This document shows, one piece after another, positions 34,480 to 42,957 of a stretch of DNA of 64,000 nt (position 1 is the stretch's first letter; the number at the start of each line of letters is the position of its first letter). Both the position numbers and the translations under genes were made by a program. Below the pieces are notes generated by a model. The model worked only from the letters and a program-made list of their open reading frames with translations, did no database searches and was not told the origin of the DNA. This DNA is from Terrirubrum flagellatum (GTDB lineage: Bacteria; Pseudomonadota; Alphaproteobacteria; Rhizobiales; Beijerinckiaceae), in NCBI RefSeq assembly GCF_022059845.1, contig NZ_CP091851.1, positions 2,046,001-2,110,000 of the forward strand, in the 5' to 3' direction.

Positions 34480-35799
34480 ATGACCGCTCGCCCCCTCCTG
34501 ATTGAAGCTGCGCCGCAGCCCTGGCCGCGCGGTCCGCATCCCTTCATTCTCGGCCTGCACCGGCTGTCGCTCGGCCTGCTCGTCTTCACCGGCGCCTTCG
34601 TCGTCTTCGACGGGCCCTACAACGCCGCCTTCATCTTCGCGGCAGTGGTGATGATCGCCGGCGGGGCGCGCCTCAACGCGCCGCTCGCGCCGATGATCGT
34701 CATCACGCTGGTCTATGTCATGGGCGGGCTCGCCTCGCTCATCGGCAACAATCTGGATGACTTCATCCCGCAGCGTTATATTTTCACGATGTTCTTCCTG
34801 GCCTGCACAGCCTTCTACTTCGCCATGGTGATCCAGGAAGAGACGACGCGACGGATCGACATTATTCGCAAGGCGACGATCGCGTCCGCCGTCATCTCCT
34901 GCTTCATCGGCCTGATCGGCTTCTTCGATGTCGCCGGCCTCGCGCAATATTTCCGCGTCTATGAGGGCCGCGCGTCGGGCACCTTCCGCGACCCCAACGT
35001 GTTCGGCTCCTTTCTCATTCTACCGGCGATCTTCCTGCTGCAGGACCTGATCGTCGGACGGCGCGGATTATGGTGGCGAGCGACGGCGTTCCTGTTGATC
35101 GCGCTGATGATCTTTCTGTCCTTCTCGCGCGGCTCATGGGTCGCCTTTGCGCTGGCGGGCGCGATGCTGTTCGTTCTGACGGCGGTCACCGAGCGCGATA
35201 AGGCGGGCCGTCTCATGGCGATGAGCCTCGCGGCCCTGATCGTGTTCGCCCTGCTGGCTGTGGCGGTCCTGTCGATCGACGACATCCGCTCTGTGTTCGA
35301 GCAACGGGCGAAGCTCTTGCAAAGCTATGACGAAGGCCGCTTCGGCCGCTTCGGCAAACTCGTCTATGCGCTGCCGCTCATGCTCGAGAATCCCAACGGC
35401 CTCGGCCCGCTGCGCTTCCGGAATTTCTTCTTCGAGGACCCGCACAACGTCTATCTCAACGGCTTCGTCAATTTCGGCTGGCTTGGCGGGCTCTCCTATC
35501 TCGCGCTGATCGTCTCGACCTGCGTCGTCGGCTTCAAAATCTGCATGCAGCCGAGCCCATGGCGGCGCGAGGCGATCGCGATCTTCTGCTCGCTGTTCAC
35601 GCAAGTGCTGCAAGGCTTCCAGATCGACACCAACACCTGGCGTCACTTCAACATGATGATCGGCCTGATCTGGGGCATCATGGCCGCATGGACGCTCATG
35701 AAGAAGCGCGCGAAAGAGGCGCCGCGCGCCCATTCCGCGCCGCCGCCCACAGCGGTTCAGGCTGCGATCCCGGCCTCGGCCATCATCGCGGCGCGATAG
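34480..35799 (+). CDS. O-antigen ligase / polymerase family membrane protein
   Basis: 439 residues with about eleven hydrophobic segments. The Wzy_C/O-antigen ligase region is visible as GTFRDPNVFGSFLILPAIFL and later NPNGLGPLRFRNFFFEDPHN, VYLNGFVNFGWLGGLSYLAL, with the conserved periplasmic-loop His in DPHNVY. The role is probably to polymerise the exopolysaccharide repeat. The C-terminal tail (KKRAKEAPRAHSAPPPTAVQ) overlaps the 3' end of the convergent glycosyltransferase gene by 43 nt. Confidence 0.88.
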   Translation: MTARPLLIEAAPQPWPRGPHPFILGLHRLSLGLLVFTGAFVVFDGPYNAAFIFAAVVMIAGGARLNAPLAPMIVITLVYVMGGLASLIGNNLDDFIPQRYIFTMFFLACTAFYFAMVIQEETTRRIDIIRKATIASAVISCFIGLIGFFDVAGLAQYFRVYEGRASGTFRDPNVFGSFLILPAIFLLQDLIVGRRGLWWRATAFLLIALMIFLSFSRGSWVAFALAGAMLFVLTAVTERDKAGRLMAMSLAALIVFALLAVAVLSIDDIRSVFEQRAKLLQSYDEGRFGRFGKLVYALPLMLENPNGLGPLRFRNFFFEDPHNVYLNGFVNFGWLGGLSYLALIVSTCVVGFKICMQPSPWRREAIAIFCSLFTQVLQGFQIDTNTWRHFNMMIGLIWGIMAAWTLMKKRAKEAPRAHSAPPPTAVQAAIPASAIIAAR

Positions 35800-36989
35800 A
35801 CGTTTTCGATTCCGTCGAGATGCCGGTCGAGCGTCAGCGGCGCTCGCCAGTAAGCGTCATACGCCCCGGCGGCCATGGCGCGGACGCGATCATCGTCCTG
35901 AAGCTGCCGCATGGCCGCAACGAGCGAATCCACATTCGCCGATTTGAAACAGAGGCCGTTCCTGCGCTCGACGATGGCTTCCACGGCCGCGCCCGCGTCG
36001 CTCGCGATGACGGGACAGCCATTCGCCAGAGCCTCATAGACCGTGAGCGGCTGCCCCTCATAGAGCACCGAGGGAAAGACCAGCGCGCGCGCCGCGCGGA
36101 TTTCTTCCGTCACTTCGGCGGTGTTCTTCCAGCCGGCGAAAACATGCTCGGGAAAATCGTGCTGCAACTCCTCGCGCAACGGCCCGTCGCCGACGATGCG
36201 AACGCTGACGCCGATGCGGCGGCCGGCTTCGCAGAACAGGCGCGCGCCTTTTTCCGGCGACAGCCGGCCGACGAACAGAAACGGGCCAAGATCGGCGGCG
36301 GGCTTCGGGCCGCGATCGACGATGTCGATGGGATTGTCGACGCGATGCACTTTCATCTGCGCCGGCAGCCAGGGCCGCGCCACGCGCTCCTGCGTCGCGC
36401 TCAGCGTGATGATATGCCGACAGGCGTCTTTCAGCCCGCTGGCATGGTCGAGCAGCCAGTGACGGCCGCTGCGCCAGAGTTTGCGCGCGTGGCTCCGCTG
36501 ATCGCAGTTGGTGCTGATGCAATCGAAGGATTGCGGCGTGCGATGGCAGGTCTCGCCTTTGGGGTAGACGAAAAAGCCGCCATTCGGACAAACCCAGAAG
36601 AAATCATGCAGGGTCGCGACAAGGTTCGCGCGCCGCTCAACGATCGCGCGGCCGATCGACGGCGACAGCACCTTCGCCCAGGAATGAAGATGGACGACCG
36701 TGTCGCGCTGATCGAATCCGCCGAGCAGTTCCGAGAGCTTCGCGCGCGCCGGCCTGTTCCAGGTCGCGATGCGCGTGAACGCGATCGGCGAGGACGCGGT
36801 GTTGATGTCGGGCTGACCGAGACACAGGACTTCGACGCCGCTGGCGGCGAGTTCAGGCGCCACGGGGCCGGTCGCTGCGAAATAGATGACGCGGTGGCCG
36901 CGCCGGGCGAGGCCAATGGCGCTCTGAATGGCGACCATCGCCACGCCGCCGACCAACGCGGCGTGATCGTTGACGATGATGATATTCAT
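35757..36989 (-). CDS. Glycosyltransferase family 4
   Basis: 410 residues from the ATG at 36989 (MNIIIVNDHAALVGGVAMVA); an upstream ATG at 37046 lies inside the diguanylate cyclase gene. GT-B fold: N-terminal AIQSAIGLARRGHRVIYFAA, VVHLHSWAKVLSPSIG, LHDFFWVCPNGGFFVYPKGE with a Cys-containing insertion (CHRTPQSFDCISTNCDQ). The C-terminal half has FLFVGRLSPEKGARLFCEAG, IVGDGPLREELQ and FPSVLYEGQPLTVYEALANG with the E-x7-E motif. It is co-directional with the cyclase gene, 4 nt downstream of it. Confidence 0.9.
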   Translation of the reverse strand: MNIIIVNDHAALVGGVAMVAIQSAIGLARRGHRVIYFAATGPVAPELAASGVEVLCLGQPDINTASSPIAFTRIATWNRPARAKLSELLGGFDQRDTVVHLHSWAKVLSPSIGRAIVERRANLVATLHDFFWVCPNGGFFVYPKGETCHRTPQSFDCISTNCDQRSHARKLWRSGRHWLLDHASGLKDACRHIITLSATQERVARPWLPAQMKVHRVDNPIDIVDRGPKPAADLGPFLFVGRLSPEKGARLFCEAGRRIGVSVRIVGDGPLREELQHDFPEHVFAGWKNTAEVTEEIRAARALVFPSVLYEGQPLTVYEALANGCPVIASDAGAAVEAIVERRNGLCFKSANVDSLVAAMRQLQDDDRVRAMAAGAYDAYWRAPLTLDRHLDGIENVYRAAMMAEAGIAA

Positions 36990-36993
36990 GCAA

Positions 36994-38520
36994 TCAAGCC
37001 GCTTCGCAGACGCGGACGCGATTCCGGCCGAAGCGCTTGGCGTCATAGAGCGCCGCGTCAGCGCGCGCGAGACAGGTCGTGATGTCCTCGCCCGGCGCGA
37101 GCGCTGAATAGCCGACGCTGCAGGTCATCATGTTCGCAAGCCCGTTGCCAAGCGGAAACGCCTGCGCCGTCGCAGCCTGCTTCGCCGCGGCGAAGAACTC
37201 CTCGGCGTTGACGTCGTGCGGCAGCGTTACACAGATCGCGAACTCCTCGCCGCCGACGCGCGCGACGCAGGCGCCTTTCGCCGCGGCTTCGGTCAATCGC
37301 GCAGCGAAGGTCTTCAGCACTTCATCGCCGGCCGCATGGCCCCAGGTGTCGTTCACGGACTTGAAGTGATCAATATCGAGAAGCCCGAGCCACAACGCGG
37401 ATCTCTCCGCCATTCCGGCGCGCATTCCGGCGACCGAAATCTCGAAGCCGCGACGGTTGGCGACGTTGGTGAGGCTGTCGGTTTCGGCGGCCGTCCGCAG
37501 CTCCCGTTCGCGCTCCGCGGCGGTTTTGAGCTGCGCCGAAAGCGCCGTTCGCGACGCTTTCTCCAGACCCACTTCGAAGCGCAACTGACGCGCCTGCGCC
37601 TCGAGCTGCGCCAGCGCGTCCTTGAGCTCCGTGATGTCAGCAAACATGACGATGAAGCCGTCGCTCCAGGGAGCGGCCGTGACGCGCAGCCAGGGACCAT
37701 CCGGCTCGCCATTGCGCCGGGAATCGAAATTCTCCGGCGCCTGCGTTTCGACCACGCGCACATAGCGCGCCCAGACGCCGCGTTCGGCGATCCCGGGAAT
37801 GAGATCGAAGATGCTGCGGCCGATCGGGTCGCCCTTGAACTTGTCGCTGATCTGCGCCGCGGTGCGATTGAAGGTGACGAGATGCGCGTCGATCATCTGG
37901 CCGCTGACGTTTCGGTGAGCGCGGAATGCGAGCACGCCCATCGGCGCCTGATCGAGGATCGCCGCAAGCAGATCGCTGCGGAATTCGATCGGCTTCTTGA
38001 ACACGATCAGCAGGGGCGCGCCATCGCGGGTCCGCACCGGGCAGATCAGGCGCTCCCACATGCTCACGCGCTCGTCATTGATGCCGCGTTGTGTCGCCAG
38101 CAGCGGCCGGCCTTCGGCAAGCACCCTCTGATAGACGTCGTGAAGCTGGCGGGCGAAGTTCTTGTCGGCGATCTTCATCGTCCGGCCGACGAGATCGAAA
38201 CCAGAATTCCGCGCGATCTCAGAGCCGTAATAGAGATAGGTGAAGCCTTCGACGCCAGGCGCCATCATGAGCAGGTGCGGCGTGAACGCATCAAGCGAGA
38301 TCAGATTAAAATCGTCGAATCGGGCCCAACGGCCGTCGTCCGACGCCGCGCGGTAGGCCGAGAGGAGCTGCGATATCTCCTCGCTCTGCGCGTCGGCCTC
38401 AATGCTGTCGAAGCTGAAATGCTCGAACAAGAACTGCGCCCCCTGATCCCGGCGCTTATAGACGACGCGAGTAAATGTGAGGTTTGCGAGCTGCGCAGCG
38501 AAATGAAGCAAAAGCTGCAA
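36994..38520 (-). CDS. Diguanylate cyclase with PAS domains
   Basis: Up to 508 residues; the start is uncertain because 38520 is a TTG and no in-frame ATG occurs for about 80 residues. The N-terminal region resembles PAS_5 (LLSAYRAASDDGRWARFDDF), followed by a second PAS (LAAILDQAPMGVLAFRAHRN), a short coiled coil (ALAQLEAQARQLRFEVGLEK) and GGDEF. The active site is RVGGEEFAIC with metal Asp in LLDIDHFKSVNDTWGHAAGD, so it should make c-di-GMP. The RxxD product-inhibition site is absent (AKGACVARVGG). Its place in an exopolysaccharide locus suggests c-di-GMP control of that locus. Confidence 0.9.
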   Translation of the reverse strand: MQLLLHFAAQLANLTFTRVVYKRRDQGAQFLFEHFSFDSIEADAQSEEISQLLSAYRAASDDGRWARFDDFNLISLDAFTPHLLMMAPGVEGFTYLYYGSEIARNSGFDLVGRTMKIADKNFARQLHDVYQRVLAEGRPLLATQRGINDERVSMWERLICPVRTRDGAPLLIVFKKPIEFRSDLLAAILDQAPMGVLAFRAHRNVSGQMIDAHLVTFNRTAAQISDKFKGDPIGRSIFDLIPGIAERGVWARYVRVVETQAPENFDSRRNGEPDGPWLRVTAAPWSDGFIVMFADITELKDALAQLEAQARQLRFEVGLEKASRTALSAQLKTAAERERELRTAAETDSLTNVANRRGFEISVAGMRAGMAERSALWLGLLDIDHFKSVNDTWGHAAGDEVLKTFAARLTEAAAKGACVARVGGEEFAICVTLPHDVNAEEFFAAAKQAATAQAFPLGNGLANMMTCSVGYSALAPGEDITTCLARADAALYDAKRFGRNRVRVCEAA

Positions 38521-38655
38521 ATGTCTGCGCTGAATGAGAAGATCGCGCCGCGTGTTGCTGCTAACGTGGCTTATGGAAGGTTAATGGTCGCGCTCTGACA
38601 AGACCGCGGCCGTCTTTCATCGTGCGGGCGACACATTGCGGACAAATCGACGGGT

Positions 38656-38670
38656 CAGACTCACCTGATG
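38656..38670. promoter_or_regulatory. CAGACTCAC motif, copy 3
   Basis: CAGACTCACCTGATG, preceded by T, gives TCAG-N6-CTGA. It lies 136 nt upstream of the diguanylate cyclase start. It shares CAGACTCAC with the two copies in the Wzc/Wza intergenic region. Confidence 0.4.
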
Positions 38671-38802
38671 TTCACCGCACAAAACAGTCTGCGCCGAGCG
38701 CCGGGCGGACCGCGAAGCAGATGCGGCCGCAGTTCAAGGTCCGACCTCGACTCTCTCAGTCGAACCGTCGTGCGGGCGACAACCAGCCGTCGCTAAGGTG
38801 AT

Positions 38803-38916
38803 CTACGATCCCGTCGACACAGATTCCCGATCTGAGTCGACGACATAGGTCCGATGCAGAAATTCGATCAAAACGGCGAAGCAACCGAGATGCGCGATTG
38901 CGATCCAGATGAGCAT
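38803..38916 (-). CDS. Possible single-helix membrane microprotein
   Basis: 37 residues. The ATG at 38916 has GGGGGC 4-5 nt upstream. The translation begins MLIWIAIAHLGCFAVLIEFL, a good membrane helix, then has a polar tail (HRTYVVDSDRESVSTGS). Its hydrophobic-polar layout is unlike the neighbouring chance frames. There is no homology evidence, so it is a candidate only. Confidence 0.3.
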   Translation of the reverse strand: MLIWIAIAHLGCFAVLIEFLHRTYVVDSDRESVSTGS

Positions 38917-39392
38917 GGGCGCCCCCAAATGACGCGTTTCCCCGAGCTTTGTTCACTTTCCCCAGCCGTGGGTCAGTGCACACGCAACGCTTCCCGCGCC
39001 CACGAAGCAACCTTGAGGCGGCTTTCTATGAATGTCTATCGTGCAATGCAGCAATTTGCCGCACAAACGCTGCGCACGCCCGCGATTCGACCCGCGCGAT
39101 GACCGCCTTACCGCCTAAATCGCAAGCAGTTTCCTTCGTTTGGCATGCGCATTGCGTATGACTGCGTATGTCGCCCGGCGCCCCAGGAATTGCGGCGACG
39201 ATGGTCGCCCGGATTGCGACGCACAAGGCGGAGAATCCGCCTCCGGGTTGCGTTTGGACCGACGAGCGAGGGCGAGTCGCACCCGTCGGCCAGGATTGAG
39301 TCAGAGCGAACCGATGGCTCGACGCCATCATCGCCCCGCCTCTGCTCATCCGAGCGCGGCGGCCCTTGAAGTTTGTTGTCGCTGACAGGAGC

Positions 39393-39587
39393 ATGAAGCT
39401 GATGATCTCAGGTCAAACTCTCAACAATGGTTCCGCTGTCTCGGCAGCCATCCCGGCGTCGGAACACAAGCTGACGGAGCGGGTCTTCGCCGCAACCTTC
39501 GCTTTCGCGGCCATCACGGCGACGGGCGTATGGGTCGGCTTTCTCGGCTGGTGCGCGGCGTCGCTATGGAACGTCGCCTTCGGCTGA
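39393..39587 (+). CDS. Small single-helix membrane protein
   Basis: 64 residues from the ATG at 39393, which has AGGAG 4 nt upstream. A polar N-terminus (MKLMISGQTLNNGSAVSAAI) and EHKLTERVFAA precede one membrane helix (TFAFAAITATGVWVGFLGWC). A hairpin follows 12 nt after the stop. It is isolated between the polysaccharide genes and the epimerase. The function is unknown. Confidence 0.5.
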   Translation: MKLMISGQTLNNGSAVSAAIPASEHKLTERVFAATFAFAAITATGVWVGFLGWCAASLWNVAFG

Positions 39588-39891
39588 ACCAAGAGACTGG
39601 AGACGGCGCGGGAGGAGGCCGTCTCTCCGAGATATCAGCGGGATCGTGATCCCCGCCACATTCAGGCGAACAATCGCTCCACAAGCGAAGATATACTCAT
39701 AAACTATTGAAATAATTATTTCTCAGGCCTCTTTGAGGCCGCTCCTCAAGACAATCGTGATCGTTGACCGCGCCCTGTTGCGGGCGGTTCGCGTTGCGCC
39801 CTTCCCTCCGGCGATGCAAAATCGCCGGCAAAGTCAGACGCAGAGTCGTGGGGCGCGCGCCCCGACCCGCTGACGCGGTCGGAGGGTGTGG
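39588..39891. other. Intergenic region with two hairpins
   Basis: No gene is supported. GAGACGGC (39600-39607) and GCCGTCTC (39618-39625) form a terminator-like stem after the small membrane protein gene. GGCCTC-TTT-GAGGCC (39726-39740) is a second short hairpin, next to an AT-rich stretch (about 39690-39722). The right end holds the epimerase ribosome-binding site GGAGGG. Confidence 0.55.
39600..39625 (+). terminator. Hairpin after the small membrane protein gene
   Basis: An 8-bp perfect stem GAGACGGC / GCCGTCTC with a 10-nt loop, starting 12 nt after the stop at 39587. It lacks a long T run, so termination strength is unclear. Confidence 0.4.
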
Positions 39892-40899
39892 ATGCGGGTG
39901 CTTGTTACGGGCGCCGCAGGATTCATCGGGTATCATACGGCGCTGCGCCTGCTGGCCCGAGGCGACGAGGTTGTCGGCCTCGACAATCTCAATGCGTATT
40001 ATGATCCCGCGCTGAAAGCCACGCGCCTCGAGCGCCTCAAGGCGCAGCCCGGATTCCGGTTCGCGCAGATCGATCTCGCCGACCGGATCGCCATGGCCGA
40101 TCTCTTCGCAAAGGGAGCTTTCACGCGCGTCTGTCATCTCGGCGCGCAGGCCGGCGTCCGCTATTCGCTGGAAAATCCGGAGGCCTATATCGACTCGAAC
40201 CTCGTCGGCTTCGGCGCGATCCTCGAAGGCTGCCGCCGCAATGGCGTCGAGCATCTGGTCTACGCCTCATCGAGCTCCGTCTATGGCGCGAACACCGCGA
40301 CGCCCTATCGCGTCGAGCAATCGGTCGACCATCCCGTCAGCCTCTACGCTGCGACCAAGAAGGCGAACGAGCTGATGGCGCACTCCTACAGCCATCTCTA
40401 CGGATTGCCGACGACAGGCCTGCGCTTCTTCACGGTCTATGGGCCCTGGGGACGCCCCGATATGTCGCCGATGATCTTCACGAAAAAGATCATCGCCGGC
40501 GAACCGATCGAGGTTTTCAACAATGGCCAGCACGCCCGCGATTTCACCTTTGTCGATGACATCGTGGAAGGCGTGGCGCGGGTGATCGATCACACCGCGG
40601 CGCCGGATCCCGACTGGAACAGCGACGATCCCGATCCCGCGACGTCTTCCGCGCCCTGGCGGCTCTACAATATCGGCAACTCGCAGCCGGTGGAGCTTCT
40701 CGATTTCATCGCCTGCATCGAAAGAGCGGTCGGCAAGAAGGCCGTCATGGTGATGAAGCCGAAGCAGCCGGGCGACGTCGATCGCACGAGCGCCGACGTG
40801 TCTGCGCTCGAAAAGGCCGTCGGCTTCAAACCAGACACTCCGATCGAGGAAGGGGTGAGCCGCACCGTCGGCTGGTACAGGCAGTTCTATCGGGTTTGA
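39892..40899 (+). CDS. NAD-dependent epimerase, UDP-glucuronate 4-epimerase type
   Basis: 335 residues from the ATG at 39892 (GGAGGG at good spacing; a GTG lies 6 nt earlier). Extended SDR: RVLVTGAAGFIGYHTALRLL with the GxxGxxG motif, LDNLNAYYDPALKATRLERL, VCHLGAQAGVRYSLENPEAY, ASSSSVYG, YAATKKANELMAHSYSHLYG with Tyr-x3-Lys, and RFFTVYGPWGRPDM. The pattern fits CapI/LspL epimerases that make UDP-galacturonate for exopolysaccharide or LPS. It probably serves the nearby locus. Confidence 0.9.
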   Translation: MRVLVTGAAGFIGYHTALRLLARGDEVVGLDNLNAYYDPALKATRLERLKAQPGFRFAQIDLADRIAMADLFAKGAFTRVCHLGAQAGVRYSLENPEAYIDSNLVGFGAILEGCRRNGVEHLVYASSSSVYGANTATPYRVEQSVDHPVSLYAATKKANELMAHSYSHLYGLPTTGLRFFTVYGPWGRPDMSPMIFTKKIIAGEPIEVFNNGQHARDFTFVDDIVEGVARVIDHTAAPDPDWNSDDPDPATSSAPWRLYNIGNSQPVELLDFIACIERAVGKKAVMVMKPKQPGDVDRTSADVSALEKAVGFKPDTPIEEGVSRTVGWYRQFYRV

Positions 40900-40902
40900 G
40901 CC

Positions 40903-42957
40903 TCATTCGCGCCCGGCGAAACCGAGCTGCTTGTCGAACTCGCGCTGACGATTGAGCGTATCGCGTCGCGCCTGCGCCGCCAGCTTTTCCGCCCGGCTCT
41001 GCGCCGCGCGGCGCAATCGCTCGGCCCAGAAGGCGGGAAAAGGCCCCTTCCCCCTGAGCGCGCGCCTGAGCCAGCGCGCAAAACCTGACGCGTGCAGCCG
41101 GAACATGTCGTCGTCGAACGCAACGAGCGCCTCGCAGCTCGCGGGATCGCCCTGCCGGCCGGCGCGCCCGACAAGCTGGCGATCGACGCGCTTCGATTCC
41201 GCATATTGCGTGAGGATCACATGCAGGCCGCCGGCGGCGCGCGCTTCGGGCGTCAGTTTGATGTCGGTGCCGCGCCCTGCCATGCTGGTCGCAACCGTGA
41301 TGCGGCCCGTCTGCCCCGCCTGCGCGACGATGCCAGCCTCTTCGCTGTCATTGCGGGCATTGAGCAGCACATGCGCGATGCCGGTCGCATTCAACGCTCG
41401 CGACGTCGCTTCCGATTCCGCCACCGATCCCGTTCCGATCAGCACGGGTCGCCCCTCGGCCTGCAGCGCCTGCGCTGACTCAGCGATGGCGGCGCGTTTC
41501 GCATCGGCGTCGCCGAACAGTTTCGCGCCGCGATCGATGCGCCGGTTCGGGCGGTTCTTCGGAATGCGCACCACCTTCAATCCATAGACGGCGCGCAACT
41601 CGCCGACCGTTTCCGCGAGCGTGCCCGACATGCCGGCGAGATGGAGATACCGGCGAAAGAAGCGCTGATAGGTGATGCTCGATTGCGTCGCGGTGCGCGC
41701 CGTAATCTCGACGCCTTCCTTCATCTCGATGAGCTGATGCAATCCGTTCTGCCATTGCCTGCCGTCGGCGATGCGGCCGGTGAAGGCGTCGACGATCTGC
41801 ACCTTGCCGTCGACGACGACATAATCGACATCGCGCGCATAAAGACGCTTCGCCGCGAGCGCCTGAGACACCATCTCCTCGCGGCCCCGGCGCGCCTCCC
41901 ACAACCCGCCGAAACCTTCCGTCAGCGCGCGCGTCTTGCGGCCGCCTTCGTCGGTCAGCCGCGCATGGCGGTTGGCGGCGATCAGTTCGAAATCCGCGCC
42001 TGCGACAAGCTGGTCGGCGACGTTGAGCGCAGTCGCATAGATCGACTGTTCGTCGGCGTCGCCTGCGCCGGCGATGATGAGAGGCGTGCGCGCTTCGTCG
42101 ATCATGATGGAGTCGGCTTCATCGACGATGGCGAAATGAAGCCCGCGCAGCAGGAGCGACGGGCCGCCTGCTTCAGCGCGCCCGATGCGATCGACCATGG
42201 CGTTCGATTGCAATCGTCTGCGACCCATGGCGAGACGATCGCGCTGATAGTCGAACGCCACTTCCTTGTTGACGGCGTAAGTGACGTCACACGCATAGGC
42301 CGCGCGACGCTGCGGCGGCTCCTGTCCCTGCTTCACGAAGCCCACGCTCAATCCAAGAGCCTCGTAGAGCGGCCGCAGTTCCTCCGCATCGCGCTCGGCG
42401 AGATAATCGTTCACGGTGACGACATGGGTCGGCCAGCCGCCAAGCGCAGCGGTCGCCGCGGCGAGGGACGCGGTCAGCGTCTTGCCTTCGCCGGTCTGCA
42501 TTTCCGCGAGCCGCCCCTGCATGAGCGCAAGCCCGCCCATCAACTGCACCTGATAGGGCCGCATGCCGACCCTGCGCGCGGCCGTCTCGCGCACGAGCGC
42601 GAAGGTCTCGTTGACGAGATCGATCGTGAAGCCTTCGCGCCGCAACGCCGCGCGCAGCCGCGCAGCTTCCTGGCGCAACGCATCGTCGGAAGCAGACAGA
42701 AGCTTCTTTCCCAATTCCTCGATGATTTCGGCCTGCCGCCGCAGGCGCGGCGCGCCGCGCTCGAACAAGGCGGCGACGCGTCCATAATTCTCGATCAACC
42801 AGCGGTCGGCCTTGCCCGGCTCCTCGTCCCGGCGCTCGGGATAGAGCGACGATCCGCGTTCGCCGGCGACAATCCGGCCATCGCTGAAGCGGAGCATGCG
42901 CGTCAGACGTTGAAGCGCGCGAGGAAGAGCTGGCGCAGCGTCCTGTACCATTGCCAT
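40903..42957 (-). CDS. Truncated SecA paralogue (preprotein translocase ATPase-like)
   Basis: 684 residues from the ATG at 42957, which overlaps the end of the M50 gene by 55 nt; ATGs at 42951 and 42897 are alternatives. The DEAD motor is complete: MRPYQVQLMGG, Walker A AEMQTGEGKT (151-160), VTVNDYLAERDAEEL, DYQRDRLA, Walker B VDEADSIMIDEARTPL (278-293), MSGTLAETV, TSMAGRGTDIKL and VDRQLVGRAGRQGDP. Housekeeping SecA has about 900 residues. This one stops about 77 residues after the last motor motif, in the first part of the scaffold helix. It therefore lacks the helical wing, two-helix finger and C-terminal zinc site. It likely serves the adjacent M50-adaptor protein, not general secretion. 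Confidence 0.85.
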   Translation of the reverse strand: MAMVQDAAPALPRALQRLTRMLRFSDGRIVAGERGSSLYPERRDEEPGKADRWLIENYGRVAALFERGAPRLRRQAEIIEELGKKLLSASDDALRQEAARLRAALRREGFTIDLVNETFALVRETAARRVGMRPYQVQLMGGLALMQGRLAEMQTGEGKTLTASLAAATAALGGWPTHVVTVNDYLAERDAEELRPLYEALGLSVGFVKQGQEPPQRRAAYACDVTYAVNKEVAFDYQRDRLAMGRRRLQSNAMVDRIGRAEAGGPSLLLRGLHFAIVDEADSIMIDEARTPLIIAGAGDADEQSIYATALNVADQLVAGADFELIAANRHARLTDEGGRKTRALTEGFGGLWEARRGREEMVSQALAAKRLYARDVDYVVVDGKVQIVDAFTGRIADGRQWQNGLHQLIEMKEGVEITARTATQSSITYQRFFRRYLHLAGMSGTLAETVGELRAVYGLKVVRIPKNRPNRRIDRGAKLFGDADAKRAAIAESAQALQAEGRPVLIGTGSVAESEATSRALNATGIAHVLLNARNDSEEAGIVAQAGQTGRITVATSMAGRGTDIKLTPEARAAGGLHVILTQYAESKRVDRQLVGRAGRQGDPASCEALVAFDDDMFRLHASGFARWLRRALRGKGPFPAFWAERLRRAAQSRAEKLAAQARRDTLNRQREFDKQLGFAGRE

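Larger units (their letters stand above)
38521..39392. other. Long region with little coding content
   Basis: Apart from one possible 37-residue membrane protein (38803-38916) and a CAGACTCAC motif (38656), I see no supported gene here. Short open frames exist on both strands but their translations are Arg/Ala-rich and unlike proteins. Confidence 0.55.

Noticed and set aside
35559-37082. 507-codon open frame on the plus strand
   Set aside because: Antisense to the GT4 gene and the end of the O-antigen-ligase-like gene in another frame.
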